Origin: Rhizorhabdus dicambivorans
GTDB lineage: Bacteria > Pseudomonadota > Alphaproteobacteria > Sphingomonadales > Sphingomonadaceae
Assembly: GCF_002355275.1 (NCBI RefSeq)
Contig: NZ_CP023449.1
Span: 1,652,001 to 1,716,000, forward strand
Length of the DNA stretch: 64,000 nt
Reading direction: 5' to 3'
The position numbers were made by a program, and so were the translations under genes. Below are positions 29,330 through 38,672 of this stretch, one piece after another (position 1 is the stretch's first letter; each line of letters starts with the position of its first letter). The notes under the pieces are model-generated. The model saw only the letters and a list, made by a program, of their open reading frames with translations, did not search any database and had not been told where the DNA came from.

Positions 29330-30691
29330 ATGGCCGTTTCAGATCATGTCGACCTCGCGGGATTCGTCGAGGGGGTGAAGAAGCGCAATCCGGGGCAGCC
29401 GGAATTCGCGCAGGCGGTGCAGGAAGTCGCCGAAGATATTTTCGATTTCATCGCCGACAAGGAACAGTATCACAAATATCAGATCCTGCGCCGCATCGCG
29501 GAGCCGGACCGGGTGATCAGCTTCCGCGTGTGCTGGGAAGACGACAAGGGCAATATCCGCGTCCAGCGCGGTTGGCGCGTCCAGAACAACAATTCGATCG
29601 GGCCCTATAAGGGCGGCATCCGCTTCCACCCCTCGGTGACCGAGAGCGTGCTGAAGTTCCTCGCCTTCGAGCAGACCTTCAAGAACGCGCTGACCGGCCT
29701 GCCCATGGGCGGCGGCAAGGGCGGATCGAACTTCAACCCGAAGGGCAAGAGCCCCAATGAGGTGATGCGCTTCTGCCAGAGCTTCATGAACGAGCTCTAT
29801 CGCCACATCGGCGCGGACGTTGACGTTCCCGCCGGCGACATCGGCGTGGGTGGCCGCGAGATCGGCTACATGTTCGGCCAGTATAAGCGCCTGACCAACG
29901 AGTTCACCGGCGTGCTGACCGGCAAGGGCCTCGAATATGGCGGCTCGCTGATCCGCACCGAGGCGACCGGCTATGGCGCGGTCTACTTCCTGCACGAGAT
30001 GCTCAAGCACAAGGGCAAGGATCTGGTCGGCCTCAATGCCGTCGTCTCGGGCTCGGGCAACGTCGCGACCCATGCGGCGGAGAAGATCAACCAGCTCGGC
30101 GGCAAGGTGCTGACCCTGTCGGACTCCGAAGGCTATATCTACGATCCGGAGGGCATCACCCAGGAGAAGGTGAACTGGGTCAAGGAGCTCAAGAATGTCC
30201 GCCGCGGCCGCATTTCCGAATATGTGAAGGAGTTCAAGGGCGCCGAGTTCCACGGCAATGGCGCGCGTCCCTGGGGCGTGCCCTGCGACGTGGCGGTGCC
30301 CTGCGCGACGCAGAACGAGCTGAATGAGGAAGAGGCCAAGACCCTGGTCAAGAACGGCGTCATCGCGGTTGCCGAGGGCGCCAACATGCCGACCACGCTT
30401 GAAGGCACCCATGTCTTCAAGAAGGCCAAGGTGCTGTTCGCGCCGGGCAAGGCCGCCAATGCCGGCGGCGTCGCGGTCTCGGGCCTCGAGATGAGCCAGA
30501 ACTCGGCCCGCATCTCGTGGAAGGAGGAGGAGCTTCAGCGCCTCCTGCTGGACATCATGCAGGGCATCCATGGCCGCTGCCTCGAATATGGCGGCTCGGC
30601 CGGCACCGATCACATCGATTATGTGAAGGGCGCCAACATCGCCGGCTTCAAGAAGGTGGCCGACGCGATGCTCGCCTATGGCGTCGTCTGA
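29330..30691 (+). CDS. gdhA: NADP-specific glutamate dehydrogenase (hexameric)
   Basis: 453 residues, the length of the small hexameric class. QNNNSIGPYKGGIRFHPSV, then GLPMGGGKGGSNFNPKGKS with the catalytic lysine region, and the Rossmann motif SGSGNVATHAAEKINQLGG. It fixes ammonium onto 2-oxoglutarate using NADPH. It is monocistronic, with GAGCAGGGG before the ATG. It lies between spc and alpha, where ribosomal genes are usually contiguous. Confidence 0.96.
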   Translation: MAVSDHVDLAGFVEGVKKRNPGQPEFAQAVQEVAEDIFDFIADKEQYHKYQILRRIAEPDRVISFRVCWEDDKGNIRVQRGWRVQNNNSIGPYKGGIRFHPSVTESVLKFLAFEQTFKNALTGLPMGGGKGGSNFNPKGKSPNEVMRFCQSFMNELYRHIGADVDVPAGDIGVGGREIGYMFGQYKRLTNEFTGVLTGKGLEYGGSLIRTEATGYGAVYFLHEMLKHKGKDLVGLNAVVSGSGNVATHAAEKINQLGGKVLTLSDSEGYIYDPEGITQEKVNWVKELKNVRRGRISEYVKEFKGAEFHGNGARPWGVPCDVAVPCATQNELNEEEAKTLVKNGVIAVAEGANMPTTLEGTHVFKKAKVLFAPGKAANAGGVAVSGLEMSQNSARISWKEEELQRLLLDIMQGIHGRCLEYGGSAGTDHIDYVKGANIAGFKKVADAMLAYGVV

Positions 30692-30717
30692 TCCGTCGCC
30701 GAATTGCTGAACAGGAA

Positions 30718-30750
30718 GGGGCGTCCGCTTTACGAAGCGGGCGCCTCTTT
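30718..30750. terminator. Bidirectional terminator between gdhA and the acyltransferase gene
   Basis: Arms 30718-30730 and 30735-30747 form a 13-bp stem with two wobble pairs and a TACG loop, followed by TTTCCTTT. The left half meets the stop codon of the convergent gene at 30730, so both convergent genes share it. Confidence 0.75.
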
Positions 30751-31857
30751 CCTTTCGGGCCCGTGCCGCGCCGGCTTGCGGCCATGCGGCAGGAAGTGGC
30801 GCTCGACCAGCCACCAGCTCGCCACCCCGGCGCCCAGCGCCAGCGCCATCGACAGCAGGATGAACGACGCGAAGGGCAGGGCGGTGGTCGCGACCAGCAT
30901 CTGCTGGATGGTGTAGGCGTAGAGATAGGTGCCGTAGGAGAAGTCGCCGAAGCGCGCGGCGCGGCTGAGGTCGATCCGCGGGTGATAGGCGAGCCAGAAG
31001 ACCGCATAGGCGATGGCGGGCGGGCCGAGCAGATGCGCGGCGATGAGGCCGGCGGGGCGGTGGCCGCCGAGATGGAAGCCCAGCAAGGCGCCCGCCAGCA
31101 ATGCCGCCAGCAGCGCGGTCGAGCGCGGTATGTGAGCCCGCCAATGATAGACGATCATCCCCGCGAGGAAATTGGGCAGCACCCGGAACCAGGCGTAGGG
31201 CCAGCCGATCGCCTCGCGCAGCCAGTCGGGCCCACCCGGCTTGCGGCCGGTGACATCGAGCCAGCACCAGGTCAGGACGATCGCGACATAGACCAGCGGC
31301 AGGACATGCCGGCGCAGCCGCAGCGCGACCAGCCCGCTCAGGGCTACCCCGATATAGCAGAGGAATTCGAACCGGATGCTCCACAGCGCGCCGTTGACGG
31401 CGGGAACCGGGTTGCCGGCGAACAGGTCCGGGATCGGGAAATGATTGGCGAGCAGCAGGTTGGCGCCGATCGTCCGCGCCGCCTCGGCCGCGGTCAGCGA
31501 CCAGCCCGGGGGGGCGAACAGCGGCGTCACCAGGAAGGCGCAGGCCGAGGTGGCAACCAGATAAGCCGGATAAATGCGTCTGATCCGCTTGGCCGCATAG
31601 CTGCCGATCGACGTCGACCGCTCATGGCTGTGCGCGATCAGGAAACCGCTGATGACGAAGAACACCCACACGCCGACATTGCCGCTGTTGTAATGGCCGT
31701 TGGTGGCCAGCGACATCGGCTCGAAATCCTCGGTGCCGAACCGCAGCGCGAAGCTGTGCGAGAACACCACCAGCAGGGCCATGGCAAGTCGGATCGCGTC
31801 GAAATTGTTCCGATAGAAGCGCCCGCGCTCGGCGGGGATGAGCAACGCCCGCGCCAC
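30730..31857 (-). CDS. Acyltransferase 3 family membrane protein (OafA/YrhL-type)
   Basis: 375 residues with about ten membrane helices. The N-terminus RNNFDAIRLAMALLVVFSHS holds the conserved Arg and His of the Acyl_transf_3 fold. It is likely to O-acylate a surface glycan or lipid; the acceptor cannot be told. No polysaccharide genes are nearby, and it lies in an otherwise ribosomal region, so it may be a later insertion. Confidence 0.88.
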   Translation of the reverse strand: MARALLIPAERGRFYRNNFDAIRLAMALLVVFSHSFALRFGTEDFEPMSLATNGHYNSGNVGVWVFFVISGFLIAHSHERSTSIGSYAAKRIRRIYPAYLVATSACAFLVTPLFAPPGWSLTAAEAARTIGANLLLANHFPIPDLFAGNPVPAVNGALWSIRFEFLCYIGVALSGLVALRLRRHVLPLVYVAIVLTWCWLDVTGRKPGGPDWLREAIGWPYAWFRVLPNFLAGMIVYHWRAHIPRSTALLAALLAGALLGFHLGGHRPAGLIAAHLLGPPAIAYAVFWLAYHPRIDLSRAARFGDFSYGTYLYAYTIQQMLVATTALPFASFILLSMALALGAGVASWWLVERHFLPHGRKPARHGPERKEAPAS

Positions 31858-31861
31858 CGGC

Positions 31862-32221
31862 TAGCGGCCCGTCACGGCGCCGGCGGCGGATGGAACGGCA
31901 TATGTCCACGCCCATCCGAGCCCGCCGATCCCCATAGCCATTCCTTTCGCCATCGTTTCGTCTTATAAGCAGGGAAACCCGTCCCTCCCAAGCCGGCACC
32001 TGCTTGCGTGCCGAGGGCGGGCGATGCAGATTCGCTCCTGCCACGCGCTTGACAGCTGTTGTCGCGCGCTTTAGTGACGCTCGCTCCCATACCGCTCCGC
32101 CCGGTGCCGCTACGTGCGCGTGCCGTCGTTCTTGCGTTGTGGGAGGCGGCCCCGGTCCGATGGGGCGAGCGTCGAGATGGGGCGGCAAGCCAACCGCCCC
32201 GTGGAGCAGGAGAATAGCACA
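31862..32221. other. 360-bp intergenic region upstream of rpsM
   Basis: No convincing gene. It holds the leader and promoter of the alpha operon on the plus strand and the 5' side of the minus-strand acyltransferase gene. GC is high, and only weak overlapping open frames are present. Confidence 0.6.
32049..32076 (+). promoter_or_regulatory. Promoter of the alpha operon
   Basis: A consensus TTGACA at 32049-32054, a 16-nt spacer, then TTTAGT at 32071-32076 (4 of 6 with TATAAT). It lies about 145 nt before rpsM, leaving room for a regulatory leader. Confidence 0.6.
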
Positions 32222-32590
32222 GTGGCACGTATTGCGGGTGTCAATATCCCGACCAACAAGCGCGTCGAAATCGCGCTGACCTATATCCACGGCATTGGTT
32301 CGGCCAAGGCCAAGGAAATCACCACCAAGCTGGGCATCGAGCGCCAGCGCCGCGTCCAGGACCTGAGCGATCAGGAGATCCTGCAGATCCGTGAAGCCAT
32401 CGACGCCGGTTACACCGTCGAGGGCGATCTGCGCCGCCAGGTGGCGATGAACATCAAGCGCCTGATGGACCTGGCCTGCTATCGCGGCCTGCGTCACCGC
32501 AAGGGCCTGCCGGTCCGTGGCCAGCGCACGCACACCAATGCGCGCACCCGCAAGGGCAAGGCCAAGCCGATCGCCGGCAAGAAGAAGTAA
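32222..32590 (+). CDS. rpsM: 30S ribosomal protein S13
   Basis: 122 residues from GTG 32222 with AGGAGAAT upstream; the longer in-frame extension is rejected. [20 protein letters not shown], then [20 protein letters not shown] and a basic tail. It binds in the 30S head and touches P-site tRNA. First gene of alpha here, detached from secY-adk. Confidence 0.97.
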   Translation: MARIAGVNIPTNKRVEIALTYIHGIGSAKAKEITTKLGIERQRRVQDLSDQEILQIREAIDAGYTVEGDLRRQVAMNIKRLMDLACYRGLRHRKGLPVRGQRTHTNARTRKGKAKPIAGKKK

Positions 32591-32675
32591 GACGTCGGGA
32601 GACGTTTTACTCCGCCGGAGGCAGGCGCAGCGAGCGGCCACTTCGGTGTCACGAGATTAGGTCAGGAACGAACAG

Positions 32676-33065
32676 ATGGCACGTGAACCTCAGCGCATTC
32701 GCCGTCGCGAGCGCAAGAACATCACCGCCGGCGTCGCCCATGTGAACGCCAGCTTCAACAACACCATGATCACCATCACCGACGCGCAGGGCAATGCGAT
32801 CGCTTGGTCGTCGGCGGGCATGATGGGCTTCAAGGGCAGCCGCAAGTCGACCCCCTATGCCGCGCAGGTCGCGGCCGAGGATGCCGGCAAGAAGGCCGCC
32901 GAGCATGGCGTCCGCACCCTCGAGGTCGAGGTCAAGGGCCCCGGTTCGGGTCGTGAGTCGGCGCTGCGCGCGCTGCAGGCGGTCGGCTTCCACATCACGT
33001 CGATCCGCGACGTGACGCCGATCCCGCACAACGGCGTCCGCCCGTCGAAGCGCCGCCGCGTCTGA
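32676..33065 (+). CDS. rpsK: 30S ribosomal protein S11
   Basis: 129 residues. [40 protein letters not shown]-like sequence, and the end [15 protein letters not shown]. It forms the platform near the E site. 85 bp after rpsM, and followed by a GC hairpin before rpoA. Confidence 0.98.
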   Translation: MAREPQRIRRRERKNITAGVAHVNASFNNTMITITDAQGNAIAWSSAGMMGFKGSRKSTPYAAQVAAEDAGKKAAEHGVRTLEVEVKGPGSGRESALRALQAVGFHITSIRDVTPIPHNGVRPSKRRRV

Positions 33066-33087
33066 TCCTGCGGGTCCGACCTGGCAA

Positions 33088-33104
33088 GGGGGGCTGGGCC
33101 CCCC
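33088..33104 (+). terminator. Hairpin between rpsK and rpoA
   Basis: GGGGGGC (33088-33094), TGG loop, GCCCCCC (33098-33104), followed by ACTAATTTCTCC. A 7-bp all-GC stem 23 nt after the rpsK stop. Its weak T-run suggests attenuation or processing between S11 and RNA polymerase alpha. Confidence 0.5.
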
Positions 33105-33169
33105 ACTAATTTCTCCAGTTTTTCCGGCAGGCGGCCTCCCGCTTCCTGCCATACCCCGAGGGGAACACA

Positions 33170-34231
33170 GTGGCTGTCAACGCAAAGAACTGGCAGGAAC
33201 TCAAGAAGCCGAACGGCCTCGAAAAGAAGTCGGGCGGCGATGGCAAGCGCAAGGCGACCTTCGTCGCCGAGCCGCTCGAGCGCGGCTTTGGCCTGACGCT
33301 GGGCAACTCGTTGCGCCGCGTGCTGCTGTCCTCGCTGCAGGGCGCGGCCGTCACCTCGATCAAGATCGAGAATGTGCTGCATGAGTTCTCGAGCCTCGCC
33401 GGCGTCCGCGAGGACGTCACCGATATCGTGCTGAACGTCAAGCAGATCGCCCTGCGGATGCAGGGCGACGGTCCGAAGCGCCTCCAGCTTTCGGCGACCG
33501 GCCCGGCCGAGGTCACCGCGGGCATGATCGCGGCGACCGGCGACATCGAGGTGATGAACTCCGATCTGGTGATCTGCCATCTCGACGATGGCGCGACGCT
33601 GAACATGGAACTCACCGCCGACGTCGGCAAGGGCTATGTCACCGCGGCGGCGAACCGTCCGGTCGACGCGCCGATCGGCCTGATCCCGGTCGACTCGCTC
33701 TACTCGCCGGTCCGTCAGGTCGCCTACAAGGTGGAGAACACCCGCGTCGGCCAGGAGCTTGATTACGACAAGCTCACCCTGACGATCGAGACCGACGGCA
33801 CCGTCACCCCGGAGGACGCGCTGGCCTATTCGGCGCGCATCCTGCAGGACCAGCTCCAGCTGTTCGTCCATTTCGACGACGGTATGGCGCTGTCGGCCCC
33901 GCAGGCCGGTGCCGCCGCCTCGGTGCAGGGCGGCGCGGAGCCGGAAGGCGATGCCAACCAGCTCAACCGTTACCTGCTCAAGAAGGTCGACGAGCTGGAG
34001 CTCAGCGTCCGTTCGGCCAACTGCCTCAAGAACGACAACATCATCTACATCGGCGATCTGGTCCAGAAGACCGAGGCCGAGATGCTGCGCACGCCGAACT
34101 TCGGCCGCAAGTCGCTCAACGAGATCAAGGAGGTCCTCGCCTCGATGGGGCTGCGCCTGGGCATGGAAATCCCCGGCTGGCCGCCCGAGAATATTGAGGA
34201 AATGGCCAAGAAGCTCGAACAGGAATTCTGA
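33170..34231 (+). CDS. rpoA: RNA polymerase alpha subunit
   Basis: 353 residues from a GTG start; GGGGAAC lies upstream. N-terminal assembly domain (about 20-250; [20 protein letters not shown]), linker, then the C-terminal DNA-binding domain (about 265-345; [20 protein letters not shown]) that contacts UP elements and activators. Standard place between rpsK and rplQ. Confidence 0.98.
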   Translation: MAVNAKNWQELKKPNGLEKKSGGDGKRKATFVAEPLERGFGLTLGNSLRRVLLSSLQGAAVTSIKIENVLHEFSSLAGVREDVTDIVLNVKQIALRMQGDGPKRLQLSATGPAEVTAGMIAATGDIEVMNSDLVICHLDDGATLNMELTADVGKGYVTAAANRPVDAPIGLIPVDSLYSPVRQVAYKVENTRVGQELDYDKLTLTIETDGTVTPEDALAYSARILQDQLQLFVHFDDGMALSAPQAGAAASVQGGAEPEGDANQLNRYLLKKVDELELSVRSANCLKNDNIIYIGDLVQKTEAEMLRTPNFGRKSLNEIKEVLASMGLRLGMEIPGWPPENIEEMAKKLEQEF

Positions 34232-34372
34232 TCGGGCGGTATCGCTCAGCGCCGCACCCGCTTCACCGGGGCGGCGTCGAGGGCCGAAGAGACAGGGTAA
34301 GGGCGGTGCCCTCAATCACCGCCTGGCTTGGGGTACCTCGCACGGCCCCCTGACGAACGAAGGAAAGATACC

Positions 34373-34795
34373 ATGCGCCATCGCGTTGGCGGTCGTAAGC
34401 TTCAGCGGACCGCATCCCATCGTACCGCCCTGTTCCGCAACCAGTCGGCGGCGCTCATCAAGCATGAGCAGATCCTCACCACCCTCGCCAAGGCGAAGGA
34501 GCTTCGCCCCTATGTCGAGAAGCTGGTGACGCTGGCCAAGAAGGGCGGTCTCGCCAATCGCCGCCTCGCCCATGCGCGGCTGCTCGACGACACCCAGCTG
34601 AAGAAGCTGTTCGAGGTGCTGGCCGAGCGCTACGCGTCGCGCAACGGCGGCTACACCCGCGTCATCAAGGCCGGCATCCGCGCCTCGGACGCCGCCCCGA
34701 TGGCGATCATCGAGTTCGTCGACCGCGACGTGTCGGCCAAGGGCCAGGATTCGGGCCCGGTCGCCGGTGACGATGATTTCGCCGACGCGGCGTGA
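34373..34795 (+). CDS. rplQ: 50S ribosomal protein L17
   Basis: 140 residues from ATG 34373 with AAGGAAAG upstream. [20 protein letters not shown] is diagnostic. It sits at the tunnel exit. It has an acidic tail ([11 protein letters not shown]). Last gene of alpha, followed by a strong terminator. Confidence 0.97.
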   Translation: MRHRVGGRKLQRTASHRTALFRNQSAALIKHEQILTTLAKAKELRPYVEKLVTLAKKGGLANRRLAHARLLDDTQLKKLFEVLAERYASRNGGYTRVIKAGIRASDAAPMAIIEFVDRDVSAKGQDSGPVAGDDDFADAA

Positions 34796-34835
34796 TCCCG
34801 GGCCCCGCAGGGGGCCTGCCTAAGCCATTGCAAAG

Positions 34836-34868
34836 AGAGCCGTGAGCGTTACGCTTGCGGCTCTTTTT
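34836..34868 (+). terminator. Terminator of the alpha operon
   Basis: AGAGCCG pairs with CGGCTCT (34836-34842 and 34858-34864). The stem continues to 13 bp with two wobbles around a TTA loop, and TTTTTCG follows. A textbook intrinsic terminator 40 nt after rplQ. Confidence 0.9.
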
Positions 34869-34892
34869 CGTTGCGTGGGAGGGGGGAGTCGG

Positions 34893-37031
34893 ATGCCGCC
34901 GCACGGGTTGCGTTCCACTCTGCTCGCCTGTCTCGCGCTCGGCCTCGCGGTGTCGGCCGCCGCGTCCGATCCGATCGCCTATCCCGAGACGCGCCGTACC
35001 GACATTGTCGACACCCGGTTCGGGGAGGCGATCGCCGATGCCTATCGCTGGCTGGAGAATGATGTGCGCGGCGATCCCGAGGTCGCCGAATGGGTGCGCC
35101 GGGAAAACGCCGTTACCAACAGCTATCTCGACACGCTGGCCAGCCGCGCCGCGATCCGCACGCGCCTCAGGACGCTATGGAATTATGAACGCTACGGCGT
35201 GCCCCGCAAGCGCGGCGGGCGCTATTTCTACACCTGTAACAGCGGCCTGCAGAACCAGTCGGTGCTGCTTGTGCGCGACGGGCTGGATGGGAAGGAGCGC
35301 GAATTGCTCGATCCCAATGGCTGGTCGCGCGACGGCGCCACCGCACTCGACGAATGGCGGCCTTCGAACGATGGCGATCTGTTGCTCTATTCGATCCAGG
35401 ACGGCGGCAGCGACTGGCGGACCCTGCGCGTGCTCGACGTGCGGACCGGCAAGCTGCTCGACGATCGCATCGACTGGGTCAAATTCTCCGCGCTCGCCTG
35501 GGACGGCGACGGCCGGGGCTTCTTCTATTCGCGCTTTCCCGAGCCGCGCAGGGGCGCCGATTATCAGGCCCTCAATCTCAACCAGCAGGTCTATTATCAC
35601 CGGATCGGCACGCCCCAGTCGGCAGACCGGCTGCTCTATGCGACCCCCGGCCGGCCCCGGCTCAACCATCGCGTCGAAACCACCCAGGACGGCCGCTACG
35701 CGCTCGTCACCTCCAGCGAGGGGACCGACGAGCGTTTCGAACTGACCCTGTTCGATCTCGCCGATGCGGACCCGGAACCCCGCAGGCTGGTACGCGGCCT
35801 CACCAACCAGTGGGCGCTGGCGGGAAGCATCGGCAGCCGCTTCTACTTCCGCACCAATCTCGAAGCGCCCCGGCAGCGCGTGGTGATGATCGATGTCGCC
35901 GCACGGAAGCCCAAGCCCGTCGAGGTCATCCCCCAGGGCCTTGACGATCTGGTCGGGGCGACCCTGGTCGGCAACCGGCTGATCGTCGCCTATCTGGGCG
36001 ACGCCAAGACCGAAGCCGTGCTCTACGAACTGACCGGCCAGCCCGCCGGTGCGATCAACCTGCCCGATATCGGCACTGGCGCGGGGTTCGGCGGTCGGGT
36101 CGGCGATCCCGAGACCTTCTTTGCCTTCTCCAGCTTCGCGACGCCCTCGACCATCTACCGCTTCAACACCGCGACGCGGAAGATGGAGGCGTTCATCAAG
36201 CCCAAGCTCGCCTTCGATCCGGACGACTATCTCGTCGACCAGAAATTCTACCGCTCGAAGGACGGGACCGAGGTGCCGATGTTCGTGGTGCGCAGGCGGA
36301 CCACCCAGCCGGGCGCGCCGGCGCTGCTCTATGGCTATGGCGGCTTCAACATCTCGATGACCCCCGGCTTCTCGCCAGCGATCCTGGGCTGGATGGAGAT
36401 GGGCGGGGTCTATGCGGTCGCCAATCTCCGCGGCGGCGGCGAATATGGCAAGCTGTGGCACGAGGCCGGCCGGCTCGAGCGCAAGCAGAATGTGTTCGAC
36501 GATTTCATCGCGGCCGGCGAATATCTGATCTCCAGCGGAATCAGCGCCAAGGGGCGGCTTGCCGCGATGGGCCGGTCGAACGGCGGGCTGCTGGTCGGCG
36601 CGGTGGTGAATCAGCGGCCAGACCTGTTCGCCGCTGCCAGCCCGGCTGTCGGGGTGATGGACATGCTGCGCTTCACCCGCTTCACCGCCGGCCGCTACTG
36701 GATCGACGATTATGGCGATCCCGACAGGGAAGCCGATTTCCACGTGCTGCGCGGCTATTCGCCCTATCACAATATCCGGTCCGGGGCGGACTATCCGGCG
36801 ATCCTGGTCACCACGGCCGACACCGACGACCGCGTGGTGCCGGGCCACAGCTTCAAATATGCGGCCGCGCTCCAGGCCGCCGATATCGGGCCCCGGCCGC
36901 ACCTGATCCGGGTGGAGACCCGCGCCGGGCATGGATCGGGCAAGCCCACCGACAAGCTGATCGAGGAATATACCGATCTCTGGGCCTTTCTGGGCCACTG
37001 GACCGGCCTGCCGGCGCCCGACAAACAATAA
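34893..37031 (+). CDS. Prolyl oligopeptidase family serine peptidase (exported)
   Basis: 712 residues with a signal peptide (1 to about 25, LLACLALGLAVSAAAS). Seven-bladed propeller (about 60-430), then an alpha/beta-hydrolase domain. The likely triad is Ser562 (GRSNGG), Asp645 (DTDDRVVPGHS) and His680 (AGHGSGKP), spaced as in porcine POP (554, 641, 680). It would cut short proline peptides in the periplasm. I chose ATG 34893 because GGGAGTCGG is upstream and it yields the signal. Confidence 0.93.
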   Translation: MPPHGLRSTLLACLALGLAVSAAASDPIAYPETRRTDIVDTRFGEAIADAYRWLENDVRGDPEVAEWVRRENAVTNSYLDTLASRAAIRTRLRTLWNYERYGVPRKRGGRYFYTCNSGLQNQSVLLVRDGLDGKERELLDPNGWSRDGATALDEWRPSNDGDLLLYSIQDGGSDWRTLRVLDVRTGKLLDDRIDWVKFSALAWDGDGRGFFYSRFPEPRRGADYQALNLNQQVYYHRIGTPQSADRLLYATPGRPRLNHRVETTQDGRYALVTSSEGTDERFELTLFDLADADPEPRRLVRGLTNQWALAGSIGSRFYFRTNLEAPRQRVVMIDVAARKPKPVEVIPQGLDDLVGATLVGNRLIVAYLGDAKTEAVLYELTGQPAGAINLPDIGTGAGFGGRVGDPETFFAFSSFATPSTIYRFNTATRKMEAFIKPKLAFDPDDYLVDQKFYRSKDGTEVPMFVVRRRTTQPGAPALLYGYGGFNISMTPGFSPAILGWMEMGGVYAVANLRGGGEYGKLWHEAGRLERKQNVFDDFIAAGEYLISSGISAKGRLAAMGRSNGGLLVGAVVNQRPDLFAAASPAVGVMDMLRFTRFTAGRYWIDDYGDPDREADFHVLRGYSPYHNIRSGADYPAILVTTADTDDRVVPGHSFKYAAALQAADIGPRPHLIRVETRAGHGSGKPTDKLIEEYTDLWAFLGHWTGLPAPDKQ

Positions 37032-37126
37032 ACGCCAGCGAAACAACCTATTCAGCTTACCGCAATCCGCTGGCGGTTAATCGCAATCTCCATCATGTTT
37101 TGCGTGGCATTAGTTGGGGCAGTGAG

Positions 37127-37591
37127 ATGATCAGGAAGCTCATCGGTTCGGCAGCGGTATTGGCTCTGGTGGCGGGGACGGCGGCCCCGGCGGCGGCCCG
37201 GCCCTATTGGGGCCATCACCATCATCGCGGTGGCGGCGATACCTTCGGCAACATTCTGCTCGGCGCGGTGATCGGCGGTGGCCTGATCGCGGTCGCCAGC
37301 TCGGCCAACAAGAACAAGGGCACGCCCTCCCGGCGCAATGTCGATCAGCGCGACGATCTTCGCGAGGATGGCGAGGACGCGCGCGAGGTCGCCTCGCTCT
37401 GCTCGAACGCGATCGAGAATATGGCGCGCGGCCCCGTCTCGTCGGTCGATTCGGTCGGCCGTGACGGCAAGGATGGCTGGCGGGTCGAAGGCGTCGTCCG
37501 TGGCGAGCGCGGCGACCGCAGCTTCCGCTGCGCGGTCCAGGAAGGCCAGATCGAGATGATCGACCTGGGCGAACGGCTGGCGGCGCGCTGA
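37127..37591 (+). CDS. Hypothetical secreted protein
   Basis: 154 residues. Clear signal peptide (1 to about 24, ending APAAARP), then a His-rich patch WGHHHHRGGG, a glycine-rich hydrophobic stretch (ILLGAVIGGGLIAVASS) that could be a glycine-zipper segment, and a C-terminal soluble domain with two Cys (SLCSNAIENM, SFRCAVQEGQ). No named family is recognised. It lies 95 bp after the peptidase, and its stop is 18 bp before the IS481 element. Confidence 0.75.
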   Translation: MIRKLIGSAAVLALVAGTAAPAAARPYWGHHHHRGGGDTFGNILLGAVIGGGLIAVASSANKNKGTPSRRNVDQRDDLREDGEDAREVASLCSNAIENMARGPVSSVDSVGRDGKDGWRVEGVVRGERGDRSFRCAVQEGQIEMIDLGERLAAR

Positions 37592-37609
37592 CCTGGAGCG
37601 ATTTCTAGA

Positions 37610-38667
37610 TGTGAGCTTTCAGGAGGTTGTTCATCCGGCGTGACCGGATCAGACTGATGTTGCGACACGTCAGGTCTGGAGGAACGACCGGATGAACATC
37701 CACAAGAATGCCCGAACCACGCCCTTCAGTCGAGCCGAGATCGTCCGGCGCGTGATGGTTCTGCGCGAGACGCCCAGGGCGGTCGCGACCGCCCTGGGCG
37801 TCTCGGAGCGAACCGTAGCCAAGTGGCTGGCACGTTATCGGATCGAAGGCGAAGCCGGTCTCGTCGACCGCAGCTCGCGCCCACACGCCATGCCCCGCGC
37901 CACGCCCGCCGACCGCATCGAGCAGGTCATCGCCCTGCGCCGTCAGCGCCTCTGCGGCAAGCAGATCGCCGCCACGCTGAAGCTCTCGCCAGCCACTGTC
38001 AGCCGGATACTGCGCAACGCACGCTTGAGCCGAATGCGCGATCTCGATCCTCCCGAGCCCATCCGTCGCTATGAGCGCGCGCACCCCGGCGAGCTGATCC
38101 ACATCGACATCAAGAAGCTCGGCCGCTTCGAACGCGTCGGCCATCGCATCACCGGCAATCGGACAAAGCAGAGCAGCACTCGCGGCAGCCGTGCTGGCGA
38201 GCGCTACGGCGCGGGCTGGGAGTTCGTCCACGTCTGCATCGACGATGCCTCGCGCATCGCCTTCAGCCAGATCCTCCCCGACGAAAAGAAGGAAAGCGCA
38301 ACCGCCTTCCTCTTCGCCGCCATCGCCTATTATCAAAGCCTCGGCATCACTGTCTCGCGCGTCATGACCGACAACGGCGCCTGCTACAAAAGCTTCGCCT
38401 TCCGCGACGCCTGCAAAGCACTCGGCCTCAAGCACATCCGCACCAAACCCTACACGCCCAAGACTAACGGCAAGGCCGAACGCTTCATCCAGACCAGCTT
38501 ACGCGAATGGGCATATGCTCGCGCCTATCCAACCTCCGAGCACCGCAAACGCGCCCTCAGTCCATGGCTCCATAATTATAACTGGCACCGCCCCCACGGC
38601 AGCTTACAATCACAACCGCCCATCAGCCGACTACGTCAGCCAATGAATAACCTGTTGAGGCTCCACA
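37610..38667. mobile_element. IS481-family insertion sequence, complete, with 6-bp target duplication
   Basis: 1,058 bp from TGTGAGC (left) to CTCCACA (right). The ends are imperfect inverted repeats; reading 31 nt from TCTAGATGTG on each side, about 22-23 positions agree. TCTAGA flanks both sides (37604-37609 and 38668-38673), fitting the NCTAGN duplication known for IS481. Because TCTAGA is itself a palindrome, the element boundary could be placed 6 bp further out. One intact transposase. Confidence 0.88.
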
Positions 38668-38672
38668 TCTAG
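37692..38672 (+). CDS. IS481-family transposase
   Basis: 326 residues. Helix-turn-helix (RAVATALGVSERTVAKWLAR), then a DDE integrase core: first Asp in ELIHIDIKKL, second Asp in VMTDNGACYKS, Glu in NGKAERFIQTSL, and the HNYNWHRPHGSL end typical of IS481/IS3-like enzymes. Strong GGAGGAACGACC site before the ATG. It appears intact and potentially active; its stop lies at the right end of the element. Confidence 0.92.
   Translation: MNIHKNARTTPFSRAEIVRRVMVLRETPRAVATALGVSERTVAKWLARYRIEGEAGLVDRSSRPHAMPRATPADRIEQVIALRRQRLCGKQIAATLKLSPATVSRILRNARLSRMRDLDPPEPIRRYERAHPGELIHIDIKKLGRFERVGHRITGNRTKQSSTRGSRAGERYGAGWEFVHVCIDDASRIAFSQILPDEKKESATAFLFAAIAYYQSLGITVSRVMTDNGACYKSFAFRDACKALGLKHIRTKPYTPKTNGKAERFIQTSLREWAYARAYPTSEHRKRALSPWLHNYNWHRPHGSLQSQPPISRLRQPMNNLLRLHI

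Noticed and set aside
29339-31384. 681-codon minus-strand ORF across gdhA and the acyltransferase gene
   Set aside because: Out of frame with the real acyltransferase and antisense to gdhA; composition is a GC artefact.
28781-32221. rpmJ or infA at the end of spc
   Set aside because: No L36 (CxxC zinc pattern) or IF1 sequence is present; in alphaproteobacteria these genes usually lie elsewhere.
37605-38435. 276-codon minus-strand ORF within IS481
   Set aside because: Antisense to the intact transposase; no second IS481 gene is expected.
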